A stretch of DNA of 64,000 nucleotides, taken from HR10 sp964615335. Lineage in GTDB: Bacteria > Acidobacteriota > Blastocatellia > HR10. The notes beneath the pieces were generated by a model. It was not told the DNA's origin, searched no databases, and saw nothing but the letters and a program-made list of their open reading frames with translations. Positions 34,616-44,274 of the stretch are shown one piece after another. Position 1 is the stretch's first letter. Each line of letters starts with the position of its first letter. The DNA is taken from the NCBI GenBank assembly GCA_964615335.1, contig CAZTMT010000014.1, forward strand, positions 23,103-87,102. Direction: 5' to 3'. Both the position numbers and the translations under genes were made by a program.

Positions 34616-35357
34616 CGGCCAGCGCGACCCAGGAGCGAAGGTCCTCGAGGGCGCGAAAGTTCGTCATATTGTTGTGAAGCGGAGTGATCGAGATGTAGCC
34701 CTCTCGAATGGCCTCGTAATCGCTCATCTCGTCATGGTCCCACTCGGCATGCTCTTCGCCGATCCAGTAATAGGTGCGCCCGCGCGGATCCACCCCCTCA
34801 TGAATGCGAATGCGCGCCACGCGCGTCCCTTGATGCGTCAGGCGCACGCCGCGAATCGGACCGCGCGGGACATTCACGTTCAAGACTGTCCGCTCGGGCA
34901 GCCCCTGGGCCAGGACCTTGCGCACAAGGCTCACGGCGAATTGCGCTGCCGGTTCGAAATCCACCTCCCCGCGTCCGACCTGGCTCAGAGCGATCCCAGG
35001 CAGCCCGTAGACGAGCGCCTCCATGGCTCCGGCCACCGTCCCCGAATAAAGCACATCGTCGCCCAGATTCCCTCCCTGATTGATCCCGGAGACGATGATG
35101 TCCGGCGGCGCCTGGCGCAAGATCGTGCACAAGGCGAGCGTCACACAATCCACCGGCGTTCCATCCACGGCGAAGTGGCGATCGTCAATCCGATCGATGC
35201 GCAAGGGACGCCCCAGCGTCAGCGCATGCGAGGCTGCGCTCATCTCATGCGACGGCGCGACGACGATGACATCGCCCACCTGACGCAGCTTCTCCTCGAG
35301 CTTCCGGATCCCTTCCGAATGAATCCCGTCATCATTGGTGATGAGAATTCTCGGCAT
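34584..35357 (-). CDS. surE: 5'-nucleotidase SurE
   Basis: Metal-dependent nucleoside monophosphatase linked to survival in stationary phase. It has 257 residues. The N-terminus MPRILITNDDGIHSEG gives the Asp8-Asp9 metal pair, with SGINQGGNLGDDVLYSGTV at about 89-107 supplying the Asn ligand. First gene of the minus-strand surE-pcm-VTT operon; the repeat cluster lies upstream of it. Confidence 0.96.
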   Translation of the reverse strand: MPRILITNDDGIHSEGIRKLEEKLRQVGDVIVVAPSHEMSAASHALTLGRPLRIDRIDDRHFAVDGTPVDCVTLALCTILRQAPPDIIVSGINQGGNLGDDVLYSGTVAGAMEALVYGLPGIALSQVGRGEVDFEPAAQFAVSLVRKVLAQGLPERTVLNVNVPRGPIRGVRLTHQGTRVARIRIHEGVDPRGRTYYWIGEEHAEWDHDEMSDYEAIREGYISITPLHNNMTNFRALEDLRSWVALADELCLPEPKR

Positions 35358-35449
35358 AGCCGCTCGCTTTCGCGTCCTCCATCAAAGGAGCAAGGCTAGC
35401 ACAGACAGTCCGTGAAGGCAACTCACGACTCTCACTTCAGGCTGTTCCC

Positions 35450-36245
35450 TGTTGCCTGCTGCGGCAGGCTCTGTGAGGAACGTCGCCAAGAGCTCACCTC
35501 TGACAGGCGACAGAAAATGGCCCGGAGCGCGAACCCCATAAACCTTCTCCGCAATGGGCCCGCGCGAGCAGGCGACAGAGAATAGCCCGTGACGCCATTG
35601 TGCGAACGACACATTTTCCACACAAAGCCCACGAAGGGGGCGACAGAGCCTGGGGCGCGAGCCTCATCGTGAGAACGCCCCCATTCCACAAAGAGCCCGC
35701 CTCTGGCGGGCGACAGAAAATAGCCTGGGGCGTCAGCCCCATTTGGAGAACGAGACATTCCGCATAGAGCCTACGAAGTGGGCGGCAGAGAATAGCCTAG
35801 GGCGTAAGCCCTAGGAAACCGCGAGCCCAAAATTTTCTCAAGAGCCCCCGGAGGGGGCGACACATCGGACGGCCACCCAACCGGTTGGGTTCATGTACGC
35901 CAGGTCACCACATCGGGGGATGCGGGAATGGCATTATCCCCACCGTTCGGCTTCTGACCTGATGTGCCGCCCGCTGGCGCGGGCTCGGGGATAATTGGGG
36001 ACTCCGTTTCCTGGGGTTCCGCTACCGCTTCACCCCAGGCTATTTTCTGTCGCCTACCAGAGCAGGCTCTTTGTAGAATGGGAGTCGGTCTCAAATGGGT
36101 CCATCGCCCTACCCCGGGCTATTCTCTATCGCCCTCTCCGAGGGCTCTTTGCGGAATGAAACCTCCTCCTGCCCGGGATTCCCAGGGTTTCGCTGCGCCC
36201 TACCCCGGGCTACTCCCTGTCGCCTGCTGCGGCAGGCTCTCTGGT
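35450..36245. repeat. Dispersed repeat cluster A: tandem modules flanking a 220-bp core
   Basis: Between surE and the VPS10 gene there is no credible gene. The left part holds about six degenerate modules spaced 64-75 bases (at roughly 35508, 35572, 35640, 35710, 35782, 35857). Each carries GCGACAGAGAATAGCC, a palindrome such as GGGGCGTCAGCCCC, and a hairpin such as GCCCGCCTCTGGCGGGC. The right part (from about 36035) carries the same modules reversed (CCAGGCTATTTTCTGTCGCC). Between them is a core of about 220 bases (35817-36035) found again in clusters B and C. The layout is one large inverted structure. Short open frames across it are by-products of the repeats. Confidence 0.85.
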
Positions 36246-36268
36246 GCGGCGCTCACTCCGAGGTCGCC

Positions 36269-39200
36269 TCAGCGCCCGGAGGCGGGGACGAAAATCGGCG
36301 AAATTCCCAGAGTGCGCATCCGCGTGTTCAGCTCGGCCAGGTCTCGATCCAGGACCCGCTGCAGCTCGCCGAGATGCTGCGCGACCTGAGCCTTCAACTC
36401 CTCGAATCGGGCTCGCGCAGCAGCCGTCGGGCGCGCATCGGCGCTCGCCACAACTTGCGAGAGCGTGATCAGTTGATTGTTGAGCTTAGGCGGAAAGTTA
36501 AGCGGATCTTGTGGGCTCTCGTTCCGCGTCTGAATCAACTCCTCCTCGATGCGCGTGAGCCGCTCCACAAGAGTGCGTGCGTGCTCCGCAAGCGGACGTC
36601 CCAGCGGATGCTCGCCCAGGCGTCGGCCCAGCTCATTCAGTTGACGCTTCACATCGCGGATGCGGTTGACGGCCTCATGGACCTCGCTGATCTTATCCCG
36701 GATCTGCAGCAGCAGGTCGAGCTGCTCCTGGAATTCCTCCGGAGTCGTCGCCAGCCGCGGATCCTTCTTCACCTCGAAGGACTGTGTGAGCGTCTTCCCT
36801 CCGACACTGAGACGAACCTGGTACAGACCGGGCACGACCCGCGGGCCTCGCGCGCTCCCCCAGGTGACGGCTCCGGGCACGCGCACGGGATCAGGATAGC
36901 GCAGATCCCAGACGAACCGATTCAATCCCGCTTCGGCAGGCACACGCTCCTGGCGCGGACCCGCGCCGAAAAATTCCGCCATCGGCTCCGGCGGGGCCTC
37001 GCCGGGCTGCGTCCGACTGCTGAAGGCGCGAATGAGGCGTCCCTGAGCGTCCAGGAATTCGAGCTTCACCTCCTCGGAGGGTTTCTGCCGGAAGTAGTAG
37101 TAGACGATCACGCCGTTGGGGGGATTCTTCCCCATACCGGGGATATCGGCGCTTCCCCCCTCCATGCGATAGGCCGCGCGCGGCTTGAAGAGATAGACGT
37201 CCGATTGCGCGACAGCATCTGTCAATTGATGCAGCGGCGTGAGATCGTCCAGGATCCAGAACGAACGCCCGTGCGTCGCGGCCACCAGATCGTTATCCTT
37301 GACGACGAGATCGTGAACGGGGACGACCGGGAGATTCAACTGCAGCGATTGCCAGGTCTCGCCATCGTCGAAGGAGACATAGACGCCCGTCTCCGTGCCC
37401 GCGTAAAGCATACCGCGCCGAGCCGGATCCTCGCGCACGACGCGCACGAACGTATCTTCGGGCAGGCCGCGCGTGATCTTTCGCCACGTCTTCCCGTAAT
37501 CGTTCGTCTTGAAGATGTAGGGTCGGTAGTCGTCGAGCCGATAGCGATGCACGGCGATATAGGCCGTGGCCGGATCATGAGGAGAAGCCTCGATGGCATT
37601 CACCGTCCCCCATTCGGGCATCTCCCGAGGCGTCACGTTCTCCCAGTTCTTCCCTCCGTTTCGCGTCACCCAGACCAGACCATCATCCGTCCCGGCCCAG
37701 AGCAGACCCGCCTGACGCGGCGACTCGGCCAGCGCGAAGATCGTCCCATAGACCTCCACGCCCGTATTATCGCGGGTGATCGGCCCTCCGGAATACTCCT
37801 GCTTGCTCTTGTCATTGCGGGTGAGATCGGGGCTGATCTCCTGCCACGTCTGCCCCTCATCGGTGGAGCGCAGCAAGACCTGGGCGGCGTGATAAATGAC
37901 CTTCGGATCATGTCGGGAGACCAGAATTGGCGCGTTCCACTGGAACCGATATTTCAGGTTCCGAGCTGCCTCGCCGACGGCCGTCTGAGGCCACGCCGTG
38001 ATGTTGCGCGCCTGTCGCGTCCGATGATCGTACCGCGTGATGAGTCCGCCGTAGCTGCCCGCGTAGACGATATTCGGATCCTCAGGATGCGGGATGACGT
38101 ATCCGCTCTCCCCCCCTCCGACCGGATACCAATCGGGCCGGTCAATGCCGGGACCGGTGGTGCGGCTGGCGATGGCCACAGTCGTGTTGTCCTGCTGCGC
38201 GCCGTACACGTAATAGGGGAAGCGATTGTCCACAGCGACGCGGTAGAACTGCGCCGTCGGCTGGTTGCTTTGCGGAGACCAGGTCTGCCCCCCGTTGAAC
38301 GTCACATTCGCGCCTCCGTCATTGCTGTTGATCATGATCTGAGGATTGTGGGGATTGATCCAGAGATCGTGATGGTCCCCATGCGGAGCGCGAATCTGGA
38401 TGTCGAACGTCCGGCCTCCGTCAATGGATTTGAAGAACTGCACGTTGAGGACGTAGACCGTATCGGGATCTTTCGGATCGGCGTAGATGTGCGAGTAATA
38501 CCAGGCGCGCTGTCGCAGCTTCCGCTCCCGGTTCACGAGCCGCCAACTCTTCCCCCCATCGTCGGAACGGAAAACGCCTCCATCCTCGGCTTCCACGATC
38601 GCCCAGACGCGTTCGGGGCGAGCCGGAGAGACTGTCACGCCGATGCGCCCTTTCAGTCCCTGCGGGAGCCCTTCGGTCAGCTTCGTCCACGTCTCGCCTC
38701 CATCGGTCGTCTTGTAGAGTCCACTACCCGGGCCGCCGCTGATTAACGTCCAGGGCTGACGCAAGACCTGCCAGAACGCCGCATAGAGGATGCGCGGATT
38801 GGTCGGATCCATGGCCAGATCAATGGCTCCTGTCTTTTCGTCCACATAGAGCACCTTCTCCCACGTCTTCCCTCCGTCTCGGGAACGAAACACACCGCGC
38901 TCCTCATTGGGGCCGAAGACATGTCCCAGGGCGGCGACATAGACGAGATCAGGATTCTGCGGATGAATGCGAATCCGGGCGATATGGCGCGTGTCGCGCA
39001 GTCCAACATGGGTCCACGTCTTGCCCCCATCGGTTGATTTGTACACACCGTCTCCGTGCGAGACGTTGCCCCGCGGACACGCTTCACCGGTGCCGACGTA
39101 GATCACGTTCGGATCCGATTCGGCGACAGCGATCGCGCCGATCGAGCCCGTCTTGAAGTACCCATCGGAGATATTGCGCCAGGTCAGGCCACCGTCTTCG

Positions 39201-39451
39201 GTCTTCCAAACGCCGCCTCCGGTCGCGCCCATATAAAAGGTCATGGGCTGGCTCGGGACGCCCGCCACGGCCGTCACGCGCCCGCCGCGAAACGGGCCGA
39301 TCAGGCGCCATTGCAGGGCCTGATAGAGCTTCGGATCATACCGGAACGGGCGATCCTGGACTCCTTCCGAATCGGGCTGAGATAAGATCGGGCGAACTCC
39401 TCCGATCAAAAGGATCAGGGCGATAAGCGTCAGGATCTTTCGTCGCACCAT
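36269..39451 (-). CDS. Exported VPS10/BNR-repeat (sortilin-like beta-propeller) protein
   Basis: 1060 residues. A signal peptide (MVRRKILTLIALILLIGGV) suggests export. Most of the chain is repeated DGGxTW Asp-box units (GGGVWKTEDGGLTW, YKSTDGGKTWTHV, FRSRDGGKTWEKV, YKTTDGGETWTKL and more), forming one or two large beta-propellers up to about residue 750. The C-terminal 250 residues include a short beta domain and a predicted coiled coil (QLDLLLQIRDKISEVHEAVN). Such proteins are abundant in Acidobacteriota and Bacteroidota; ligand unknown, often annotated glycosyl hydrolase without catalytic evidence. Third gene of the TonB receptor-M20-VPS10 operon. Confidence 0.87.
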   Translation of the reverse strand: MVRRKILTLIALILLIGGVRPILSQPDSEGVQDRPFRYDPKLYQALQWRLIGPFRGGRVTAVAGVPSQPMTFYMGATGGGVWKTEDGGLTWRNISDGYFKTGSIGAIAVAESDPNVIYVGTGEACPRGNVSHGDGVYKSTDGGKTWTHVGLRDTRHIARIRIHPQNPDLVYVAALGHVFGPNEERGVFRSRDGGKTWEKVLYVDEKTGAIDLAMDPTNPRILYAAFWQVLRQPWTLISGGPGSGLYKTTDGGETWTKLTEGLPQGLKGRIGVTVSPARPERVWAIVEAEDGGVFRSDDGGKSWRLVNRERKLRQRAWYYSHIYADPKDPDTVYVLNVQFFKSIDGGRTFDIQIRAPHGDHHDLWINPHNPQIMINSNDGGANVTFNGGQTWSPQSNQPTAQFYRVAVDNRFPYYVYGAQQDNTTVAIASRTTGPGIDRPDWYPVGGGESGYVIPHPEDPNIVYAGSYGGLITRYDHRTRQARNITAWPQTAVGEAARNLKYRFQWNAPILVSRHDPKVIYHAAQVLLRSTDEGQTWQEISPDLTRNDKSKQEYSGGPITRDNTGVEVYGTIFALAESPRQAGLLWAGTDDGLVWVTRNGGKNWENVTPREMPEWGTVNAIEASPHDPATAYIAVHRYRLDDYRPYIFKTNDYGKTWRKITRGLPEDTFVRVVREDPARRGMLYAGTETGVYVSFDDGETWQSLQLNLPVVPVHDLVVKDNDLVAATHGRSFWILDDLTPLHQLTDAVAQSDVYLFKPRAAYRMEGGSADIPGMGKNPPNGVIVYYYFRQKPSEEVKLEFLDAQGRLIRAFSSRTQPGEAPPEPMAEFFGAGPRQERVPAEAGLNRFVWDLRYPDPVRVPGAVTWGSARGPRVVPGLYQVRLSVGGKTLTQSFEVKKDPRLATTPEEFQEQLDLLLQIRDKISEVHEAVNRIRDVKRQLNELGRRLGEHPLGRPLAEHARTLVERLTRIEEELIQTRNESPQDPLNFPPKLNNQLITLSQVVASADARPTAAARARFEELKAQVAQHLGELQRVLDRDLAELNTRMRTLGISPIFVPASGR

Positions 39452-39515
39452 CGTCTCTTCCTCCTGAAGGACGTTCCTGAGGGCGCCCTCGACGCGCGAG
39501 GGCGCCCCATCTCAT

Positions 39516-41069
39516 CTATTCGGGCCAATAGGCGTAGGCGAAGAGAATATCTACAATAGACTGCTCGGCCTTCACGAGTCCAGCGACACGATCGTTCCCC
39601 TCGATCACCAGATACTCGTCCACGGCATGGGCGCGACCGCCATGACCGAGTCCCCCCGAGCAGGCCGGCAGATTGAGCGGGGGACGCGTGTATTGCGCTT
39701 GCGGGCTCGATCCGGCCGAGCGCGGCCAGATGGCCGGCTCGATGCCATAATGCTTGTAGACCGAGAGCACGGCTTGCACGACCGGCACGCGGACGCTCGT
39801 GCGCGACCATTCGTCGCCACCGCCGAGTTTGGTCAGCTTGATGTCGCTGAAGCCATGCTTATCGAGATGCCGACGAATGAGCGCGATCTGTTCGTCAATC
39901 ACCTGATTCGGGACGAGACGACTGTCCAATTTCACCGTCGCTTTCTCGGGCAGAATCGTCGCCGAGCCCGGCCCCGTATAGCCCGCCCAGATGCCGTTGA
40001 TGTTGAGCGTCGTATCGAAGACCAGATGCCAGATCGCTTCAGCGGCCGACCAGTCGTTCATCCACACCTTCACGTTCTCCCGTTCGGACGCGAGCGCGCG
40101 CTCGCCAAAGCGCGCGATGAGCGTGTTGACGAGCATCACCTCCTCTTCGGTGGGCGGCACGATGGTGTCGTAGTACCCCTCGATGAGAATCTTATTGCCC
40201 GTTTCATCCACCATCGTCGAGAGCGCTTTGACCAATCTCCAGACGGGACTGTCCAGAATGGCCTTGCGGCTCGAATGAATGGGCATGCGCTGCGGCCCGC
40301 GCCCCCAATACCGACCGTGACACTCCAGCTCCACATAAGCGATCCCCTTATTGCCCAGATACATGTTGACGAACCCGTCGCGATTCTGCGAGGGGCCAGC
40401 GCTCAAGTGCGCCCGGCACGTCTTCAGCCGATCTCGATACGGCGCGAGGACTTGATGGAAATGCGGGCTCCCCTGCTCCTCCTCCCCATCGCAGGTGAAC
40501 ATGATATTGAGAGGCAGCTTCCCTTCGCAGGCGATAATCGCCTCGCAGGCGTTCAGGAACATGCGGTTCGGCCCCTTGGAATTGATCGCCCCGCGCGCGA
40601 TGATCACCTCTCCGAACGGGTCCATCTTCACCCGCGCGGCGGCCAGCGGCGGCGAGGACCACTCTTTCTCGTTGAAGGGCTGCGTGTCGTACATCATATA
40701 GGTCGAGATCGTCTTGGGTGCTCCAGCATCATACCAGGCCCAGACGCCCGGATAGCCATCGGTCTTGACCAGCTCGGCCTCCTTGCATCCCAGCTCCTTG
40801 AACGATTCCTTCATCAACTCGGCCATCTCTTGAATCCCCATGTTCCAACTGCTCACGGACGGCTGCCGGAGATCCCGCTGAATCTTCGCGATGTGCTCCT
40901 CCTTGTGATCCTCGATGTACTTGTGAATCTTCTTCACGCGCGGCGATTCGAGAATATCCTCGATGAACCCACGCGGAGCCTCCAGAAAGTGAAAGAAGTC
41001 GGGCGCGACGAGCGCTCCCATCATCGCCCGACCCGTGAGTTCGAGGAATTCCTTTCGGGTCATCCTCAT
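39516..41069 (-). CDS. M20-family metallohydrolase with altered metal ligands
   Basis: 517 residues, carnosinase-like M20 peptidase by overall pattern. The first metal motif, normally YGHYDVQP, reads YMMYDTQP: the zinc His is Met. The bridging Asp in the next motif (usually GxSDDKG) is Asn in GAINSKG. The catalytic Glu pair in CDGEEEQGSPHF and the C-terminal His in GRAHAVDEYLVIEG remain. Either it binds metal differently or it no longer cleaves peptides. The N-terminus MRMTRKEFLELTGRAMMGAL resembles a Tat-type signal with an Arg-Lys pair. The ATG follows GGAGGAGGG. It lies between a TonB receptor and the VPS10 gene on one strand. Confidence 0.85.
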   Translation of the reverse strand: MRMTRKEFLELTGRAMMGALVAPDFFHFLEAPRGFIEDILESPRVKKIHKYIEDHKEEHIAKIQRDLRQPSVSSWNMGIQEMAELMKESFKELGCKEAELVKTDGYPGVWAWYDAGAPKTISTYMMYDTQPFNEKEWSSPPLAAARVKMDPFGEVIIARGAINSKGPNRMFLNACEAIIACEGKLPLNIMFTCDGEEEQGSPHFHQVLAPYRDRLKTCRAHLSAGPSQNRDGFVNMYLGNKGIAYVELECHGRYWGRGPQRMPIHSSRKAILDSPVWRLVKALSTMVDETGNKILIEGYYDTIVPPTEEEVMLVNTLIARFGERALASERENVKVWMNDWSAAEAIWHLVFDTTLNINGIWAGYTGPGSATILPEKATVKLDSRLVPNQVIDEQIALIRRHLDKHGFSDIKLTKLGGGDEWSRTSVRVPVVQAVLSVYKHYGIEPAIWPRSAGSSPQAQYTRPPLNLPACSGGLGHGGRAHAVDEYLVIEGNDRVAGLVKAEQSIVDILFAYAYWPE

Positions 41070-41203
41070 AGTCCCTCCTCCGGATCAGATTCTCTCACAG
41101 CGAGACACCAAGCAGACAGAAGCGGCGAGCGCACCCTGCGCCTTCCCGGAAACGCCCTGGTGACGCTCGCCGCCGTGCATGCGCACACACCGTGAGGCCA
41201 AAG

Positions 41204-41239
41204 CGGCCGGCCGCGAGAGACGTGCGCGGCCAGCCGGCC
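41204..41239 (-). terminator. GC-rich hairpin after the TonB-receptor gene
   Basis: GGCCGGCCGCG and CGCGGCCAGCCGGCC pair with one bulged A. It lies 8 bases beyond the receptor stop. No T-run, so it may attenuate or protect the transcript rather than end it, with the M20 gene 135 bases further on. Confidence 0.45.
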
Positions 41240-41246
41240 CGAAGAT

Positions 41247-44123
41247 TCAGAACGAATACCGAAACGCCAACCGGAAGACGCGCGGACCCAGGATCCGCGT
41301 CGGCTGCCCGAAACGCGCTCCCGTCGTCGTCACGACCGCCAGGGGCGTGTTCGCGTTCGTGACATTGAAGAGATCGAACATCGCTTCTATCCGATGGCGC
41401 TCGGCGATCCGAAAACGCTTCAGCAAGCGCATATCCCAGAGGTTGACGTTCGGCAACCGCAGTCCGGAGTCGAATCCTTCCGCCACGACGGTCACAGTTC
41501 GCAGTTTCGGAAGTGTCGCGGCGAAGGTCCGCTGGTAGGGATCGCCCCTCTGGTGCTTGAAGACCGTGCTGAACTGAAGGCCCCAGGGCAACTCGTAAAT
41601 CCCCTGCAGCTTGTAGAGCCATTCCCAGGTGTGACGCGCGCTGTTCAAGAGCGCATTGGGATTGGTCGGATACTGGTCGTTGATCCCCTCGGTCCAGCCA
41701 TTGAGCTTCTCCAGCGTATAGCCTGTGATCAGCATCCAGCGCCGCGACATGCGCTTGAAGACTTCGACCTCGTAGGCGGTGAAATTGTTCTGATAGGCCG
41801 GATTCGTCGCAATGAGAAATCGCGGATTCGCCAGGCGCGCCGCATCATCAATATCGTAGAGCGTGATCCGGCGATCGTCGCTCGTCCCCACCTGTCCGTC
41901 TCGTCCGGGATCGGTCACGGTCACAGGAACGCTGTAGGCCGAGAAAGGAGCATGCAACGGGAAGCTCGTCCACCGATTCTTCTCGAACTTCCGCACGAAG
42001 TTGAAGCGCACCGAGAGATCGCGCAGAAGCTCCCGCTCGATCCCCGCTGCGAACTCATCCGTGTAGGGGTGCTTGACGTTCGGATCGAGCGTTCGATTCT
42101 GCCCTCCCACCACGGCGATCAGCGTCAGTTCATCGGGAGACCAGTCGCGATCTCCGTTCTTGTCGTTCCACGCGAAGCGCTTGTACGTGAGTGTAGAGGG
42201 ATTCACCGCTGCCACAATATCCGTGCTCGGATTGAAATAGTAGCGTCCGTAGCTCAGGCGCAGCACGGTCTTCGTATCGCCGAAAAGATCCCATACCAGT
42301 CCCAGTCGGGGAGCGACGCTCGTCCAACTGAGGACGTCGTCGTTTTTCGGGATCACGTGCTCCTGTTGGAATCGCCCGGCCGGCTGCTTCTGATCCCGCC
42401 AGAAATTGCGATAGCTGTCCAGCCGCATCCCGAGATTGAGCCGGAGATGCCGTCCCGCCTCCCAGCCGTCCTGCACGAAGAACGACGTCGTATGCAACCC
42501 GTGATGGAAGAACCACGGGTAATTGTATTGTCGAATCTCAACCGGCGTCGCCGTATCGCAGGAGAGGTTCGGAGCGACCCCCGTGCATCCTCGGAACCAG
42601 TAGACGACGTCCTGCGCGTTCCCGGCCCACACGCCGTATTCCGTGCGCCGTCGCGCCTCGAAGAGCCTCCAGACGCCGAACTTCAGGTTATGGCTGCCTT
42701 TCAGGAAATTATCCACGCGCCAGGAGAGATGTCCCTGCCATTGCCACCGCCGCTGTTCATTCAAGAAGAAGGCTCCTTCGGGAGGTCCAATCTGGAACAG
42801 GCTATTGTTGAAGTCGCGATAGCGCGGCCGATTGCTGTAGGGACGCTGCGGCCAATCGTATCCCATGTGCCCGACATTCACATCGAGCAAGACCTTCGGC
42901 GTGAGCGTGGAGACCCACTGGATCTTCCCCGCCCAGGACCAGGAGTCCTGATTGGCGACAGCATCGGGCGAGGTGAACCGATCCGGGGCCGGAGCCAACC
43001 AATTGCGGTAGGGTTGGATCTTCCGCCCCCCTTGAGCGAACCAGTGGATCGTATTCTTGGGCGTGAGCTGATAGGTCAGCTTGATCGTTTGATTCTGCAA
43101 GCGCGTGGGGAAGAGATCCTTCTCTCCCTTGGGAGAGACCCACCCGAGAGCGCCCGCGTGATTCCGCTGATCGCGCCAGGAGACGAACCACCAGAGCTTG
43201 TCGCGAATGATCCGTCCGCCCACATTCGCATTCCAATCGTTGTAGAGTTTGATCTTCGCCGCACGAGGGATCCCCATGTCCGTGAGCAGCAAGTTGGATC
43301 CCGTCGGCAGAGTGTATCGGCGCCCGGTCACATTGTCGGAATTCCATCCTTCGCGCTCGTAATCCACATACAGATCACCGTGGAACTCGTTGGTCCCGGT
43401 CTTGATGACCGTATTGATGAAGGTACCGGGAACGGGGACCTCGGCGCTGTGCGACGCAGCCACAATCTGCATCTCGGTGAACGCCCCGTAGTCGTAGTAA
43501 AACCCCGCCGCCTCCGATCCCTCCGCGGTGATCACCCCATCAATGTTCGGCCAGTTTTGCCCTCGCGCGCCGTAGTTGCGATAGGCCGTCTGCGTCCCGG
43601 CTGTCGCTCCCCCGACATCATGCCGTCCGATCATGGTGATCCCCGGAGTCATCGCGAGCGTCACCCAAATATCCCGCGCCGTGGGCAGATCCTTCAGAAG
43701 CCGCTCCGTGTAGTTGACACCCACTTGCGTCGCCGAGACATCCAGAATAGGCGTCTCCCCCACGACGGTCACGGACTCCTCGATGGCGGCGACATCGAGC
43801 TTCACATTAATGGTTGCCGTGAAGCCCACCCGCACTTCGATGTCCGTCCGGATGAGCGTCCTGAATCCCGCGGCCTCGAACTTCAGGGTATAGAGCCCCG
43901 GAGGCAGCGCCGTGAACGCGTAGGTGCCCAGTTCGCTGCTTGTCGTCACGCGTTCGCCCATCAGGACGGGACTGGTGAGCGTGATCTTCACGTTCGGAAT
44001 CGGATCCCCCTTCTCATCAGTGACGCGCCCGTTGATGTGGCCGGTGATCTCCTGAGCCCCCAAGGAGAGAGGCGACGCACTGAGGAGAAGAGTCAGCACA
44101 AGAGCGCTCACTCCTTTCTTCAT
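41247..44123 (-). CDS. TonB-dependent outer-membrane receptor, Oar-like with carboxypeptidase-regulatory domain
   Basis: 958 residues. A signal peptide (MKKGVSALVLTLLLSASPLSLGAQ in segments) precedes a beta-sandwich regulatory domain at about 25-110 (GRVTDEKGDPIPNVKITLT ... FEAAGFRTLIRTDI). A plug follows (VTVVGETPILDVSATQVG ... ANTVIKTGTNEFHG-like FINTVIKTGTNEFHGDLY), then a long beta-barrel ending RLAFRYSF with the terminal Phe needed for assembly. It imports or binds a large solute, energised by TonB. The ATG at 44123 has GGAGGAGGTGGG upstream; the frame extends to 44432 without a site. It leads an operon with the M20 hydrolase and VPS10 protein, suggesting peptide or glycan uptake. Confidence 0.92.
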   Translation of the reverse strand: MKKGVSALVLTLLLSASPLSLGAQEITGHINGRVTDEKGDPIPNVKITLTSPVLMGERVTTSSELGTYAFTALPPGLYTLKFEAAGFRTLIRTDIEVRVGFTATINVKLDVAAIEESVTVVGETPILDVSATQVGVNYTERLLKDLPTARDIWVTLAMTPGITMIGRHDVGGATAGTQTAYRNYGARGQNWPNIDGVITAEGSEAAGFYYDYGAFTEMQIVAASHSAEVPVPGTFINTVIKTGTNEFHGDLYVDYEREGWNSDNVTGRRYTLPTGSNLLLTDMGIPRAAKIKLYNDWNANVGGRIIRDKLWWFVSWRDQRNHAGALGWVSPKGEKDLFPTRLQNQTIKLTYQLTPKNTIHWFAQGGRKIQPYRNWLAPAPDRFTSPDAVANQDSWSWAGKIQWVSTLTPKVLLDVNVGHMGYDWPQRPYSNRPRYRDFNNSLFQIGPPEGAFFLNEQRRWQWQGHLSWRVDNFLKGSHNLKFGVWRLFEARRRTEYGVWAGNAQDVVYWFRGCTGVAPNLSCDTATPVEIRQYNYPWFFHHGLHTTSFFVQDGWEAGRHLRLNLGMRLDSYRNFWRDQKQPAGRFQQEHVIPKNDDVLSWTSVAPRLGLVWDLFGDTKTVLRLSYGRYYFNPSTDIVAAVNPSTLTYKRFAWNDKNGDRDWSPDELTLIAVVGGQNRTLDPNVKHPYTDEFAAGIERELLRDLSVRFNFVRKFEKNRWTSFPLHAPFSAYSVPVTVTDPGRDGQVGTSDDRRITLYDIDDAARLANPRFLIATNPAYQNNFTAYEVEVFKRMSRRWMLITGYTLEKLNGWTEGINDQYPTNPNALLNSARHTWEWLYKLQGIYELPWGLQFSTVFKHQRGDPYQRTFAATLPKLRTVTVVAEGFDSGLRLPNVNLWDMRLLKRFRIAERHRIEAMFDLFNVTNANTPLAVVTTTGARFGQPTRILGPRVFRLAFRYSF

Positions 44124-44274
44124 ACCTTCCCACCTCCTCCTTAGTTTGGACCGCAAGGCGGCCTTGAGTTTATTCAAATCTTCCGGAAGAGGCAAGCATG
44201 TTTTCGGCCAAGCGCCCGATCGCACGCGTTGACCGACCTCCCTTTTCCGAAATACACTCCTTCGGGCCGAACAT

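Noticed and set aside
35500..35870. Regular 65-75-bp modules that look like a CRISPR array
   Set aside because: The repeated part covers nearly the whole module and is degenerate, the modules invert around a core, and they do not match the tracrRNA anti-repeat.
36095..38746. Long plus-strand frame of 883 codons
   Set aside because: It is antisense to the VPS10/BNR gene, whose Asp-box repeats are unmistakable; long antisense frames are expected in GC-rich coding DNA.
41394..44144. Long plus-strand frame of 916 codons
   Set aside because: Antisense to the TonB receptor gene with clear domain structure; the product is Arg/His/Pro-rich without motifs.
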